64,000 nucleotides of DNA from Anaerolineaceae bacterium (GCA_016124855.1 WGMX01000028.1:124001-188000), one strand, 5' to 3'; positions 54,952-64,000 are shown, numbered from the stretch's first letter. Numbers and translations are program-made. The notes: generated by a model not told the origin, from the sequence alone.

Positions 54952-57789
54952 ATGCCAAAACTTGAACCTACGCCAGAGCTTATCCAGAATATTTTAGCGC
55001 GTATACCGGAGGGTTTTATCCGGTATGACATGTTGTGCCAACGGGTGGCGCTGCACCGAGATATGCTTGCCAGCCTCATAAACGACAAGGTTGGACGTGA
55101 TGGCGATTGGTGGTTTGACCAAACACGTATGACTGCAGATGATCTGCACGAGAAGAGACAGTGGGCAAAACCTTTTTTTCCTGAAATGAAACATGGAGGG
55201 GTATTCCCCGATGCTTCAATTGAGGACAGACAAGCAGCCCGCGAAGTTCGAATAAAAGAACTGGGCGGGATGACGGAACTTGTTCTGAAAAAGCTTGATT
55301 CAACACCCGGTTATATTCGGGCCGATGAATTAAACAGCGAAGCTGAATCTAAGGCCGCACTCCATACGCTGCTAGAAAATAAGGAACTTGATTTATTTGA
55401 TGGTTTGGTTTATGACCCGCTGCGTTTGAGCGGGAGAACCATGAGGCAAGTGGCAGCTCGGGAAAAATTAGCTCCGGTAAGACAAGCTATCACTGATTAT
55501 CTTGTCAATTTACCGGGACAAGTTGCCCAAGAAGCCGAAATGGTAGGGAAATTTGGCGCATACGCAATTGATGCGATGCTGTCCTTCAGTGTATTGAAAA
55601 CACTTCAGGTCATGGACTCGCAGCATCAAGGGATTATGTGGCTGCGTTTGGCCAGCGCGGATGCTGAAGAAGCTCGAAAAGTTGCTACAGAGAGTATTTC
55701 GTCATCATGGGAAAAGCTGCTCGAGAAGTGCGGCAATGTCATCCGACCGAGCGTCAAGGACGGGAAATCCGTACGGATGCAAGTACTGGCCCGTACTTAT
55801 ACGCTTGGCAGCGCGGCTCAACGCATCGGTGTACGGCAGGCTACACTTGAAAAAGCTATTGACGAAGACCGCATCGAAGCATTCGAAGATCCTGAAGGGC
55901 GACTGCGATTACCCGCTGATGCCGTCGAGGCCGCTTACAATAATCCGGAGTATGCGGAGCACATTACAGCATATGAAATCGTGCCCAGTAACGATATTGC
56001 GATTGTGCTGGATACGAGCTTCCCATCGATTAAGCGACGGCTACAGAAGATCGGGTTGCGCCGTGGTGAACCGCGGTGGGGTCAGGTACGAGGTGAACTG
56101 GATTTACCCGAAACTTACCGCGAATTCCGGGCGGTGCTCAAAGAAAAGACTGAAGCCTTCCGCGCCCAACGTACATTAGAACGTGAAGCAGAGAACAAAC
56201 GTCTTGAGATTGAGCGTAAAGAAGAACGCGAGCGTCGGGCTTCTCTTCGAGCCAAACTGGTGGCGGCATTTCCTACATGGCGGCATGATGGCCGTGCAGA
56301 GCAGCGGATTATCTTACATGTGGGACCGCCCAACAGCGGTAAAACATATGAGGCATTACAAGCGCTAAAAGAAGCTGGCAGTGGATGGTATCTTGCACCG
56401 CTGCGGTTATTGGCATTCGAAATCTTTGACCGATTAAATCAGCAAGGCGTTTTCTGTAACTTGCTTACGGGTGAAGAACATATCCCGATTATGGATGCGA
56501 GTATCACAGCAGCAACGGTCGAAATGTTTAATCCTCAACAAAGCGGTCGATGTGTCATCATTGATGAAGCACAAATGCTAGCGGATGCTGATCGTGGATG
56601 GGCTTGGACGCGCGCACTGATGGAAGCGCAGTCGGTCGATATTCATGTCATCGGGCCAGAAACGGTTCGCAGTTTGATTACGCAAATGGCAACCTCAGCG
56701 GCTATTCCACTAGAAATTGTGGAACACGAGCGGTTAGCGCCAATTAAAATCGCAGAACGCAGTTGGTCATTGCAAGCGTTGCCACCGCGCACCATTTTGG
56801 TTGCGTTCTCGAGGCAGTTGGTACTGCATTTGAAAACGGAACTGGAACGCATGAAACGGACTGTATCAGTGGTATATGGCAATCTCCCGCCGGAAGTTCG
56901 GCGCAAACAGGCTGATCGATTTGCGAACGGCGAAACTGAGATTTGTATCGCGACTGATGCAGTCGGTATGGGACTAAATTTGCCGGCTGATTACGTGTGC
57001 TTCTATGAAGTTGAGAAGTTTGATGGGCGCAATGTGCGTGTACTTTCGGCGGCAGAAGTCCAACAGATTGGAGGTCGTGCAGGACGCTATGGTCTTTCGA
57101 CCGTGGGAGAAGTTGGAGCAACCAGTAAACGTGATCTGAAAGTCGTGCGTCAATTATTTGGTGAACAAGCCAATATATTGACACACGCGCGCGTTGCCCC
57201 GACGGTAGAAGATTTGGAACTGATACCGGGAAGCCTAGCGAGTAAGCTAACGCAATGGTCTTCATTGCAGTCCATACCTGATTCGTTGAGGGCGGCTATC
57301 CAAACGGCAGATATGAGTGAACGGATTGAGCTCGCCAATATGCTGACAGATCGCGAAGTTAATCTCTTGGGCTTGGAGGCGGCGCTCAAGATAGTGAATG
57401 CTCCAACCCGTCAGAGCACGCGCGATTATTGGTATCAGTGTGCGCGGCACATTTTGACAGGCAAGGCACTGCCTCTACCGCCGGTCGCACCAACAGAGAT
57501 CACGAACACGATTGAATTGGAAAGTGTCGAGTACTGCGTTTCCTGTGCCGATATTTATCTGTGGTTATCGCAACGGCGTGAGTTTAGCAATTTTGCCCCT
57601 CACGGGGATGAGGTCCGTGAGATGAGAATGGAATGCTCACTGCAAATTGATGGCGCACTCCTGCGCAAGATTAACACAATGAAACGGTGTTCACGTTGTG
57701 GTGCACCACTTGCGATTAACCACCGTTTCAATATTTGCGATAACTGCTTTCGCGGACGGACTCCCGCAAAAAATTTGCTAAACCCTTAG
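54952..57789 (+). CDS. SUV3-type DExH RNA helicase-like protein with HTH and zinc-ribbon modules
   Basis: A 945-residue protein. The N-terminal half (1-430) has helical and winged-helix-like segments, including AAQRIGVRQATLEKAIDEDR (about 285-305), and a charged coiled coil (about 385-430). The helicase core starts near 445: Walker A G457PPNSGKT465, LAPLRLLAFEIFDRL, D538EAQ541 and GRAGRYG (about 707). The combination GPPNSGKT, APLRLLA and CIATDAVGMGLNL is the SUV3 pattern known from mitochondrial degradosomes. The C terminus carries two CxxC pairs (CVSCADIY and CSRCG...CDNC), likely a zinc ribbon. It starts 6 bp after lysA and its stop overlaps the stop of the converging gene. Confidence 0.85.
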   Translation: MPKLEPTPELIQNILARIPEGFIRYDMLCQRVALHRDMLASLINDKVGRDGDWWFDQTRMTADDLHEKRQWAKPFFPEMKHGGVFPDASIEDRQAAREVRIKELGGMTELVLKKLDSTPGYIRADELNSEAESKAALHTLLENKELDLFDGLVYDPLRLSGRTMRQVAAREKLAPVRQAITDYLVNLPGQVAQEAEMVGKFGAYAIDAMLSFSVLKTLQVMDSQHQGIMWLRLASADAEEARKVATESISSSWEKLLEKCGNVIRPSVKDGKSVRMQVLARTYTLGSAAQRIGVRQATLEKAIDEDRIEAFEDPEGRLRLPADAVEAAYNNPEYAEHITAYEIVPSNDIAIVLDTSFPSIKRRLQKIGLRRGEPRWGQVRGELDLPETYREFRAVLKEKTEAFRAQRTLEREAENKRLEIERKEERERRASLRAKLVAAFPTWRHDGRAEQRIILHVGPPNSGKTYEALQALKEAGSGWYLAPLRLLAFEIFDRLNQQGVFCNLLTGEEHIPIMDASITAATVEMFNPQQSGRCVIIDEAQMLADADRGWAWTRALMEAQSVDIHVIGPETVRSLITQMATSAAIPLEIVEHERLAPIKIAERSWSLQALPPRTILVAFSRQLVLHLKTELERMKRTVSVVYGNLPPEVRRKQADRFANGETEICIATDAVGMGLNLPADYVCFYEVEKFDGRNVRVLSAAEVQQIGGRAGRYGLSTVGEVGATSKRDLKVVRQLFGEQANILTHARVAPTVEDLELIPGSLASKLTQWSSLQSIPDSLRAAIQTADMSERIELANMLTDREVNLLGLEAALKIVNAPTRQSTRDYWYQCARHILTGKALPLPPVAPTEITNTIELESVEYCVSCADIYLWLSQRREFSNFAPHGDEVREMRMECSLQIDGALLRKINTMKRCSRCGAPLAINHRFNICDNCFRGRTPAKNLLNP

Positions 57790-59765
57790 CGCGCCGGTTG
57801 AAAGTCCAAATATTCCATACGTATTGCGTCACTTGGGGAGATGCCCAGAATCGTGAGCATCTCTTTAATACGATCCGCTTTATTGGCCGCATCTGAAGCT
57901 GACCATGTACGGCTTTTGATCTCAATAAAGGTCTGTGGTAAGTCCGGTTTCAGCACTTTATCAAGGTTGACATAGAACATCACGTCTTGATAGTGAATGT
58001 GCCAGCGACGGCGGTCTTTTTGGAGTTCGCGTTCTTCGTGCGGCTGAAAATACTCACGGTAAAAACGCAGTGGCCGATCCGCTTTGGATAAGAAGCGTGA
58101 CCGTGAGAGCAGCACTGCTGAATGAAAATCGCGCTCTTTGGTTGCGGTGGTAAAGGTTAGGCGACTGCGCACCGAGGTGACTTCGCCTTTGGCATCCAAC
58201 ATATCATCTTCACGATAGCGAACACGTCCAGCATCAGGGTCTTCAAACTGAAAATAGGTGTCGTATTGACGATAGTGAATGGTCTTTAAGACATCAACGT
58301 CGTGATGTGTAAGCAGTTTATCAATTGAAAAATCATCGGGAACAACCGCCTTGACCTGCACTTCAAAACTTTCACCCTGTTCTAGTCCACCAATTGCCAA
58401 CAACTTTCGCAAAATGTCCTTTTCGCGAACAGCCAAGAAAGCATCTACTTTGACTGCGTATTCACTGGCTTGACGAAGCAAGGCTGCCTCGTCAACGGTT
58501 AAGAGTTCGCGATCCTTCATTAGCCATCTGCCATTACAAATGACATGCTGCACATCGCTGCTCTTGCTGGCATAAACTATGCGGGAATAAATAGCATTCG
58601 GGTCGCGATCAAAACGCGGCATATTATGAACTGGGGCAGCATCAACGGTAATCACATCGGCTAATTTACCGACTTCGAGGCTGCCGGTTTGGTCACCGAT
58701 AAATAAAGCTTCTGCACCTTGACGGGTTGCCATGAGAAGTGCTTGACGGGCTGGAAGAGCGGTTGGATCATTAGCAGCGGTTTTAGCAAGGATAGCTGCA
58801 AGCCGCACTTCTTCGAACATATCAAGATCGTTATTACTGGCTGGACCATCCGTGCCGATGCCGACCGTCAACTTTTCGTCCAGCATTTGCGAGACTTGAG
58901 CGATACCTGCGGCGAGTTTAAGATTGCTGGTGGGGCAATGGGCAACCGTCGCTTGATATTCGCGTAAAATCCGCATCTCACTCTTGGCGATATGAACGCA
59001 GTGAGCAGCAAGCACCTTCGCGCCCAACAAGTCAGCTTCCTCAACCCAAGGCACAACCGTTTTGCCATACAAAGCAACACTATCATCCTGCTCGAGTTTG
59101 GTTTCCGCAATGTGAATGAGAATGGGTACGTCATAAGCAATTGCCAATTGAGCGCATTCATGCAACAAGTCTTGAGTGGTGGAATAAGGCGCATGAGGAG
59201 CAATGGCCGGTGTGATTAGGGGGTGACCTTTCCATTCCTCGATAAACTGGGCTGCGTAATCCAAACTGTGCTCATAGCTTTCGGCGTCCGGTGCGGGGAA
59301 TTTCAAGATGGTTTGGCCTAGAACGCCGCGCATTCCTGCATCGGCTGTGGCTTGTGCCACGTCCTTCTCGTAGTAGTACATATCGGCAAAGCTGGTAATA
59401 CCACTACGGATCATCTCGGCGCAGGCTAGGCCTGTCCCCAACCGACAAAATTCTGGCGTGACAAATTCGCGTTCGGTGGGCATACAATACCCCATGAGCC
59501 AAACATCAAGCCGAAGGTCATCTGCAAGGCCACGCAGTAAGGTCATAGGTACGTGTGTATGAGCGTTTACCAGTCCGGGAAGGATATATTGACCTTCACA
59601 AGACACAAGATTGTCCGATTCAAAACTTGCGGCAATATCTGCTGTTGAACCAATAGCAATAATTTTCTGGTCGCGTATGGCAAGGGCACCATCGTGTATA
59701 ATATCAAACTGTTGGTTCATGGTGACGACGATGCCGCCCGATAGTATGGTATCAACTCGTTCCAT
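57786..59765 (-). CDS. Amidohydrolase (MTA/SAH deaminase-like) fused to a CYTH domain
   Basis: A 659-residue two-domain protein with AGGAGG before the ATG. Residues 1-435 form a complete amidohydrolase: H69 and H71 in VNAHTHVPM, ILIHIAETK, AAHCVHIAKSE and GIGTDGPASNNDLD, as in 5'-methylthioadenosine/S-adenosylhomocysteine or guanine deaminases. Residues about 455-655 look like a CYTH domain: SFEVQVKAVV, VRYREDD, RSRLTFTTATKERDF and FIEIKSRTW with alternating charged strands. CYTH domains bind nucleoside or inorganic triphosphates and polyphosphates, and include class IV cyclases. I know of no standard fusion of these two. A stop codon between them is absent over the whole frame. Confidence 0.85.
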   Translation of the reverse strand: MERVDTILSGGIVVTMNQQFDIIHDGALAIRDQKIIAIGSTADIAASFESDNLVSCEGQYILPGLVNAHTHVPMTLLRGLADDLRLDVWLMGYCMPTEREFVTPEFCRLGTGLACAEMIRSGITSFADMYYYEKDVAQATADAGMRGVLGQTILKFPAPDAESYEHSLDYAAQFIEEWKGHPLITPAIAPHAPYSTTQDLLHECAQLAIAYDVPILIHIAETKLEQDDSVALYGKTVVPWVEEADLLGAKVLAAHCVHIAKSEMRILREYQATVAHCPTSNLKLAAGIAQVSQMLDEKLTVGIGTDGPASNNDLDMFEEVRLAAILAKTAANDPTALPARQALLMATRQGAEALFIGDQTGSLEVGKLADVITVDAAPVHNMPRFDRDPNAIYSRIVYASKSSDVQHVICNGRWLMKDRELLTVDEAALLRQASEYAVKVDAFLAVREKDILRKLLAIGGLEQGESFEVQVKAVVPDDFSIDKLLTHHDVDVLKTIHYRQYDTYFQFEDPDAGRVRYREDDMLDAKGEVTSVRSRLTFTTATKERDFHSAVLLSRSRFLSKADRPLRFYREYFQPHEERELQKDRRRWHIHYQDVMFYVNLDKVLKPDLPQTFIEIKSRTWSASDAANKADRIKEMLTILGISPSDAIRMEYLDFQPAR

Positions 59766-59905
59766 GACTTTTATCCTCCTGCTGCGAAATTTGCGGGATT
59801 ATATCGCTGTTGTACACTTTGTCTAGGCTTGGATAGATTAAGTTATCTACATAACTATTGTAACAGCCATCAATTTAGCTTGTCCTCACTACGCTAGGAG
59901 TCAAT

Positions 59906-62011
59906 ATGCGTAATCGCCTGCGTTTACGCTTGCAGCAGGTTTTCATTCTCGAAACCGCACTGGTAGGCTTGTTTTTCATTAGTGCTACGCGGTTTCTAAT
60001 CGGCATGATTTACAGTCGTGCAGGCGGCGCATCAATCGTTCTGAGCCTTGATCCGTCGACAGTTACGGCTGGGATACCGGGAGCCGTGGACGCAAGTACA
60101 GTTACAAACGAAATCGTGTTTCTGGTCTATATGCTTGCCCTACCGCTATTGGCACTCATTTTAGGGCGAATTCGTTGGATCACAATCGGAGCAGTCGCAC
60201 TAATTGCAGTTGGTCGCACGTTGATGATTGCTAATACAAACATCAGCCCTATTATCTCAGCGGGCATGGTATTTGGAGGTAGCTTAGTCTACATTTCCAT
60301 GGTAGTGCGATTTCGAGCGCAATCGCTGCCTTATTTTTTTGTACTAGGCATTGGTGCGGATCAAGTTTTTCGAGCAGTTGGAAACACACTTGATCCTTCT
60401 TGGTCACCCGATTACTTCAATATTCAACTTGTCCTGTCCGTTATCGCAGTCGTTATCAGCATAATTACAACCATCGGTCAAGGCCGACAGCAAAAGACCG
60501 AGCAAAGCGAAGTTCTACCCAATTATGGTTTGATGCCAATTTGGGGAGGTATCGGTTTAGGTGGATTATTGTTTATTGAATTAGCTCTATTGGCGTTACC
60601 CAATACGATTGCCGGACGTGCGGGTTATGACTATACAACGCTCGCGCCATTTGTTACGTTAGCCACATTACTTCCGCTCATTCCGTGGGTACGGCAGCAA
60701 GCCAGCAACTTCGTCGGGCTATTTGATCAAAACGCTCGTGGTTGGCTATGGATGCTTTTGATGGCATTAATGATCGTGTTTGGGACGCGGTTGCAGGGCA
60801 TTATCGCAGGGGTGGCTATGGTGCTGGCGCAGTTTTCAGCGAGCTTACTGTGGTGGTGGTTGATCCGACCGCGTGGCGAAAAAGAACGTCAATTTACGGG
60901 TTTGTGGTTGGTTGTGGGCGTGTTGATATTTATGATGCTGACAGCAGCAGATAACTTCACCTATGACTATGGTTATGTGCAGAATATGCCGCCAGATTTG
61001 GCGTTTCTTAACCCGTATGTTCCGCCATTCCTGAGGGCGTTCCGAGGATTTGGGTTAGGTGTGCTGCTTCTTAGTGTATTCTTAGCTGCGCTGCCAATGG
61101 TACAGACCCGACGACGTATACCATGGACGGGCGGAAGCCGGATAGCATCCTTTTGGGGTTTACTGGTTGCAACCGGCGTGAGTGTTGGCGTTGCCTCGGC
61201 TGTTCGACCACCGATTATCCAACCTGTCCGCGGTACGGAACAAAATCCTTTAAACAGCATCCGGATTGGTACGTATAACATACATGCAGGGTTTAATGAA
61301 TTTTTTTACTTTGATATTGATGCAATAGCTAGGACTATTCAACAAAGTGGGGCTGATGTTGTCCTCATACAACAGGCTGAAATCGGACGACTAACCAGCT
61401 TCGGTGTGGATGAAGTCTTATGGCTAGCAAGACGATTAGGAATGGGAGCACGTTTCTTCCCAACGAATGAAGGTTTACAAGGTTTGGCGGTCCTGTCGCG
61501 TGTCGAGATCGTTAGCGATGAAGGTGTGCTCCTAACGAGTAGTGGCAGCCAAACAGGTTTACAGCGGGTCCAAATTCGTCCTGACGAGGGTTTGATCACA
61601 CTTTACAATACCCGGCTAGAGTATTTATTAGAAACGACAGAAAACCGCACAGTCGAGCAAGAACAACAGGATCAACAACGACAGCTTAGTGAAATATTCG
61701 GACTACTGAACACAACTTATGCAAATGATAAGCTGGGAAGGCTTTTAGTGGGTGGGACATTTAATAACATCCCTGACTCGCCACTTGGTGACCAGATGCG
61801 GAATGCTGGCTTCCTTGATCCGTTCGCGGGGACCGGGCTACCAGAAGAACTTTCAGCAACCCTTTGGAGAACAGGTTACCCCAAGGTTCAATTTGATTAT
61901 CTATGGCTGTGGCGACGTTCACTTGTACCGATTGGGGCGAACACGGTCAATACAAACGCATCTGATCACCGTATGGCAGTAATCGAGACGTTTATCAAGG
62001 GCGCGCAGTAA
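59906..62011 (+). CDS. Multi-TM protein with degenerate endonuclease/exonuclease/phosphatase (EEP) domain
   Basis: A 701-residue membrane protein. About 1-430 holds 10-12 hydrophobic helices. From about 450 an EEP fold begins (SIRIGTYNIHAGFNEF). Expected catalytic residues are changed: LQE is VLIQQAE with Q490 in place of glutamate, the NTHL histidine is R570 in YNTRLEY, and GDFN is GGTFNN with T618. The last SDHRMAV motif is kept. It is therefore probably a binding domain or a dead phosphatase. The TM-plus-EEP order recalls eukaryotic CWH43/PGAP2IP lipid-remodelling proteins. AGGAG precedes the ATG. Confidence 0.82.
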   Translation: MRNRLRLRLQQVFILETALVGLFFISATRFLIGMIYSRAGGASIVLSLDPSTVTAGIPGAVDASTVTNEIVFLVYMLALPLLALILGRIRWITIGAVALIAVGRTLMIANTNISPIISAGMVFGGSLVYISMVVRFRAQSLPYFFVLGIGADQVFRAVGNTLDPSWSPDYFNIQLVLSVIAVVISIITTIGQGRQQKTEQSEVLPNYGLMPIWGGIGLGGLLFIELALLALPNTIAGRAGYDYTTLAPFVTLATLLPLIPWVRQQASNFVGLFDQNARGWLWMLLMALMIVFGTRLQGIIAGVAMVLAQFSASLLWWWLIRPRGEKERQFTGLWLVVGVLIFMMLTAADNFTYDYGYVQNMPPDLAFLNPYVPPFLRAFRGFGLGVLLLSVFLAALPMVQTRRRIPWTGGSRIASFWGLLVATGVSVGVASAVRPPIIQPVRGTEQNPLNSIRIGTYNIHAGFNEFFYFDIDAIARTIQQSGADVVLIQQAEIGRLTSFGVDEVLWLARRLGMGARFFPTNEGLQGLAVLSRVEIVSDEGVLLTSSGSQTGLQRVQIRPDEGLITLYNTRLEYLLETTENRTVEQEQQDQQRQLSEIFGLLNTTYANDKLGRLLVGGTFNNIPDSPLGDQMRNAGFLDPFAGTGLPEELSATLWRTGYPKVQFDYLWLWRRSLVPIGANTVNTNASDHRMAVIETFIKGAQ

Positions 62012-62016
62012 GCTCC

Positions 62017-62730
62017 TTATTGCGCTTTAGTGGGAAATCTGTTGTTTTTGATGTTATCGAGAGCTGTCCGCGCAGCGGCCTGTGCGCCGGCTTGTTTGCT
62101 GCGCCCAACACCCTGCCCTGCAACAACATCACCAAGTACGACCTCGACCAAGAATTCTTTCTGATGATCTGGTCCTGATGACGATACAGTGCGATATACC
62201 GGTGTGAGGTTAAGTTCGGCTTGACTCCACTCTTGAAGTGAGCTGCGCGCGTCCCGATCTAATGCTGCACTTAGGATTTCTTCTAACAACGGATCAAGTC
62301 GCGGTGTTACAAACTTTTGGACTTGCGGTAAGCCCTGATCTAAGTAAAGCGCCCCTACTACTGACTCGAATGCCGCGCACAGATTAGTTAGCCGCTCTCG
62401 TCCACCTGTATTTTCTTCGCCTTTACCCATACGCAGCGCTTCACCTAAGCCCATACGCTGCGCCAAACTCGCCAAGGATTCCGTACGTACCAAAGCCGCA
62501 CGGAGACGAGTGAGATCCCCTTCTGGCATTTCAGGATAACGTTGATACAACATATCTCCTACCAGAAAATCGAGCACTGCGTCCCCTAGAAACTCGAGGC
62601 GTTCATTGTCGCCGGTATCAGCAGCACCATGTTCGTTGATGTATGAACGATGTGTCAGTGCCTGTTTGAGCAGTAGGATATTGTTAAATTCAAGGTCAAT
62701 CCCCTTAATCAGTGATGATGCATTGGTCAT
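62017..62730 (-). CDS. rnc: Ribonuclease III
   Basis: A 237-residue enzyme that cleaves double-stranded RNA in rRNA processing and mRNA control. The catalytic domain has ALTHRSYINEHG and the signature NERLEFLGDAVLDFLVGD, with the second acidic pair in AAFESVVGALYLDQG. A C-terminal double-stranded RNA binding domain (about 155-230) ends GRSKQAGAQAAARTAL. It lies 24 bp after fabF, a common bacterial gene order, and its end is 5 bp from the converging EEP gene. Confidence 0.95.
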   Translation of the reverse strand: MTNASSLIKGIDLEFNNILLLKQALTHRSYINEHGAADTGDNERLEFLGDAVLDFLVGDMLYQRYPEMPEGDLTRLRAALVRTESLASLAQRMGLGEALRMGKGEENTGGRERLTNLCAAFESVVGALYLDQGLPQVQKFVTPRLDPLLEEILSAALDRDARSSLQEWSQAELNLTPVYRTVSSSGPDHQKEFLVEVVLGDVVAGQGVGRSKQAGAQAAARTALDNIKNNRFPTKAQ

Positions 62731-62754
62731 TCGAAAAACTTTCTGCGATACAAA

Positions 62755-63999
62755 CTATCCATTAAAGGCTTTAAAGATCAAGGAAACATTGTGACCGCCA
62801 AAACCAAACGAATTGCTCATTACGCAAGAAATAGGCATTTGACGGGCGGTGTTCGGCACATAATCAAGATCGCATTCAGGGTCAGGTACATTCAAGTTGA
62901 TGGTAGGTGGCGCAATATTGTCGCGAATAGCAAGGACTGAGAATACTGCTTCAAGCGCAGCAGTTGCTCCCATTCCGTGTCCGGTCATACTCTTGGTAGA
63001 ACTCATAGGTACTTTATAGGCATGTTCGCCAAACACGCGTTTCACGGCTTTGGTTTCCATAGCGTCATTAAGCGATGTTCCGGTACCATGCGCGTTTATG
63101 TAGTCAACGTCCGATGGATTTAGATGAGCATCATCTAGCGCCTGCTGAATAGCCACGCTTGCGCCGATTCCTTCCGGCTGAGGAGCCGTCACATGATATG
63201 CATCCGAGGTAGAGGCAAATCCAACCAGCTCGGCTAAAATATTTGCACCGCGTGCCTTAGCAAATTCAAGCTCTTCGATGACAATCACGCCAGCACCTTC
63301 ACTAAAAACCAAGCCGGGACGGGTTTTATCAAAGGGGCGGATAGCGGTTTCAGGGCTATCATTTTCGCGGGAGCACGCGCCCACACGGTCAAAAGCAGCG
63401 ATGCCAATCGGGATTATCGGTGCATCCCCACAACCAGCAAAGGCGGCATCTAAACGCCCAGCGCGAATGAGGTCATAGGCCATGCCAATACAATCGGCTC
63501 CGGTAGCGCAGGCTGAAATAGGGGTTGCTGAAGTGCCGGTTGTGCCATACTCAATACTGACCAAATCACTGCCACCGTTGACCATCAACATGGGAATACC
63601 AAAAGGCGAAATGCGACGCGGATCGTCAGTTTCAATAAGCAGTTGTGCCTGTTCCCAATAAGCCCCTACTCCACCCACCGACGAACCGATAATTGTGCCG
63701 ATACGGTGACGATTGGAATCGGTTACTTGGATACCTGACTGTTCAACCGCTTGTTTGCCAGCGGCTACTACAAAAAGTTGATAACGATCGCGACGGCGCA
63801 CTTCCTTGGAGGGCATGTACTGAGATGCATCAAAGCCTTTAACTTCGGCAGCAATTTTGACCAGATAGTCTTTAGGATTAAACAAGGTAATTGGCCCAAC
63901 ACCACTTTTTCCGGCTGTAATGCCTGACCATGTTGATTCAACATCCAGTCCCAGCGGCGTGACCATACCCATGCCGGTTACAACGACGCGACGCGACAT
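62755..63999 (-). CDS. fabF: Beta-ketoacyl-ACP synthase II
   Basis: A 414-residue condensing enzyme of fatty acid synthesis. The catalytic triad is C164 in ISACATGADC, H304 in INAHGTGTSLND and H341 in SMTGHGMGA, with K336 before it. The N terminus RRVVVTGMGMVTPLG and the C terminus NSFGFGGHNVSLIFKAF are typical. The ATG at 63999 lies one base from the window edge, so the gene is complete but its promoter is not seen. It forms an operon with rnc. Confidence 0.95.
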   Translation of the reverse strand: MSRRVVVTGMGMVTPLGLDVESTWSGITAGKSGVGPITLFNPKDYLVKIAAEVKGFDASQYMPSKEVRRRDRYQLFVVAAGKQAVEQSGIQVTDSNRHRIGTIIGSSVGGVGAYWEQAQLLIETDDPRRISPFGIPMLMVNGGSDLVSIEYGTTGTSATPISACATGADCIGMAYDLIRAGRLDAAFAGCGDAPIIPIGIAAFDRVGACSRENDSPETAIRPFDKTRPGLVFSEGAGVIVIEELEFAKARGANILAELVGFASTSDAYHVTAPQPEGIGASVAIQQALDDAHLNPSDVDYINAHGTGTSLNDAMETKAVKRVFGEHAYKVPMSSTKSMTGHGMGATAALEAVFSVLAIRDNIAPPTINLNVPDPECDLDYVPNTARQMPISCVMSNSFGFGGHNVSLIFKAFNG

Positions 64000-64000
64000 T

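Noticed and set aside
55661..56179. Plus-strand frame of 172 codons inside the helicase gene.
   Set aside because: Out-of-frame shadow; basic random-like composition, and the helicase frame is continuous across it.

Overview
The window looks like the chromosome of a Chloroflexota bacterium, most likely from the Anaerolineae or a neighbouring class. This is inferred from gene content: a mevalonate pathway with an archaeal-type HMG-CoA synthase cluster, a serine/threonine kinase fused to a STAND ATPase and WD40 propellers, several FHA proteins, a membrane pyrophosphatase, LacI/GH4/GH20 sugar catabolism and inositol catabolism. No rRNA, tRNA, CRISPR array, insertion sequence or phage gene was found. 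The 64 kb is dense, ordinary-looking chromosome made of short operons, many of them separated by clear hairpin terminators.

Layout. 1-1905 (minus): start of a dipeptide/oligopeptide ABC transporter operon, with the binding protein and the first part of a DppB-type permease. 2085-6895 (plus): M24 peptidase, RidA, luciferase-like oxidoreductase, a LacD-type aldolase and a GlmS-like SIS protein. 6948-12524 (plus): FHA protein plus kinase/STAND/WD40 giant. 12585-19153 (minus): secreted FecR/SH3 protein with a repeat tail, a heterodimeric ABC exporter and a Gfo/Idh/MocA oxidoreductase. 19494-25706: GH20 hexosaminidase facing a LacI-controlled operon (GH4, ChbG/YdjC deacetylase, BadF-type sugar kinase) with a perfect operator palindrome at the promoter. 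25940-30965 (plus): inositol catabolism (iolB, a defective metallo-beta-lactamase-fold protein, iolD, a VOC protein, an IolG-like dehydrogenase). 31538-36092: GH13 amylase, alpha-oxoamine synthase, a 2-TM protein and a polysaccharide deacetylase. 36357-40759 (plus): HMG-CoA reductase, HMG-CoA synthase, a thiolase homologue lacking both key catalytic residues, and a DUF35 protein split over two ORFs. 40817-47275: alpha/beta hydrolase, H+-pyrophosphatase with a large insertion, YraN, MiaA, a membrane-anchored protein and an FHA-winged-helix regulator. 47354-53594 (plus): the most interesting locus, described below. 53662-59765: LysA-like decarboxylase, SUV3-type helicase and an amidohydrolase-CYTH fusion. 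59906-63999: multi-TM protein with a degenerate EEP domain, then rnc and fabF.

The 47.3-52.0 kb locus has all the parts of a D-alanylation (Dlt)-like envelope-acylation machine, rearranged and with a different activating enzyme. They are a 39-residue single-TM microprotein ending in WIYQGF (recalling the C-terminal acyl-accepting tyrosine motif of DltX), a DltB/AlgI-type MBOAT, a membrane-anchored SGNH/DltD-like protein, an acyl carrier protein and a fatty-acyl-AMP-ligase-like enzyme, all tightly packed. A secreted SH3b-SGNH protein and a lipoprotein follow. I infer that an unknown carboxylic acid is activated, loaded on the carrier, passed through the membrane via MBOAT and microprotein, and placed on a surface polymer.

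Other unusual points are an almost identically spaced 49-bp promoter block upstream of the HMG-CoA reductase and DUF35 genes, with a related element before the pyrophosphatase; two copies of a short palindromic repeat; and several enzyme folds whose catalytic residues are lost while the fold is kept (thiolase, metallo-beta-lactamase fold, EEP domain).
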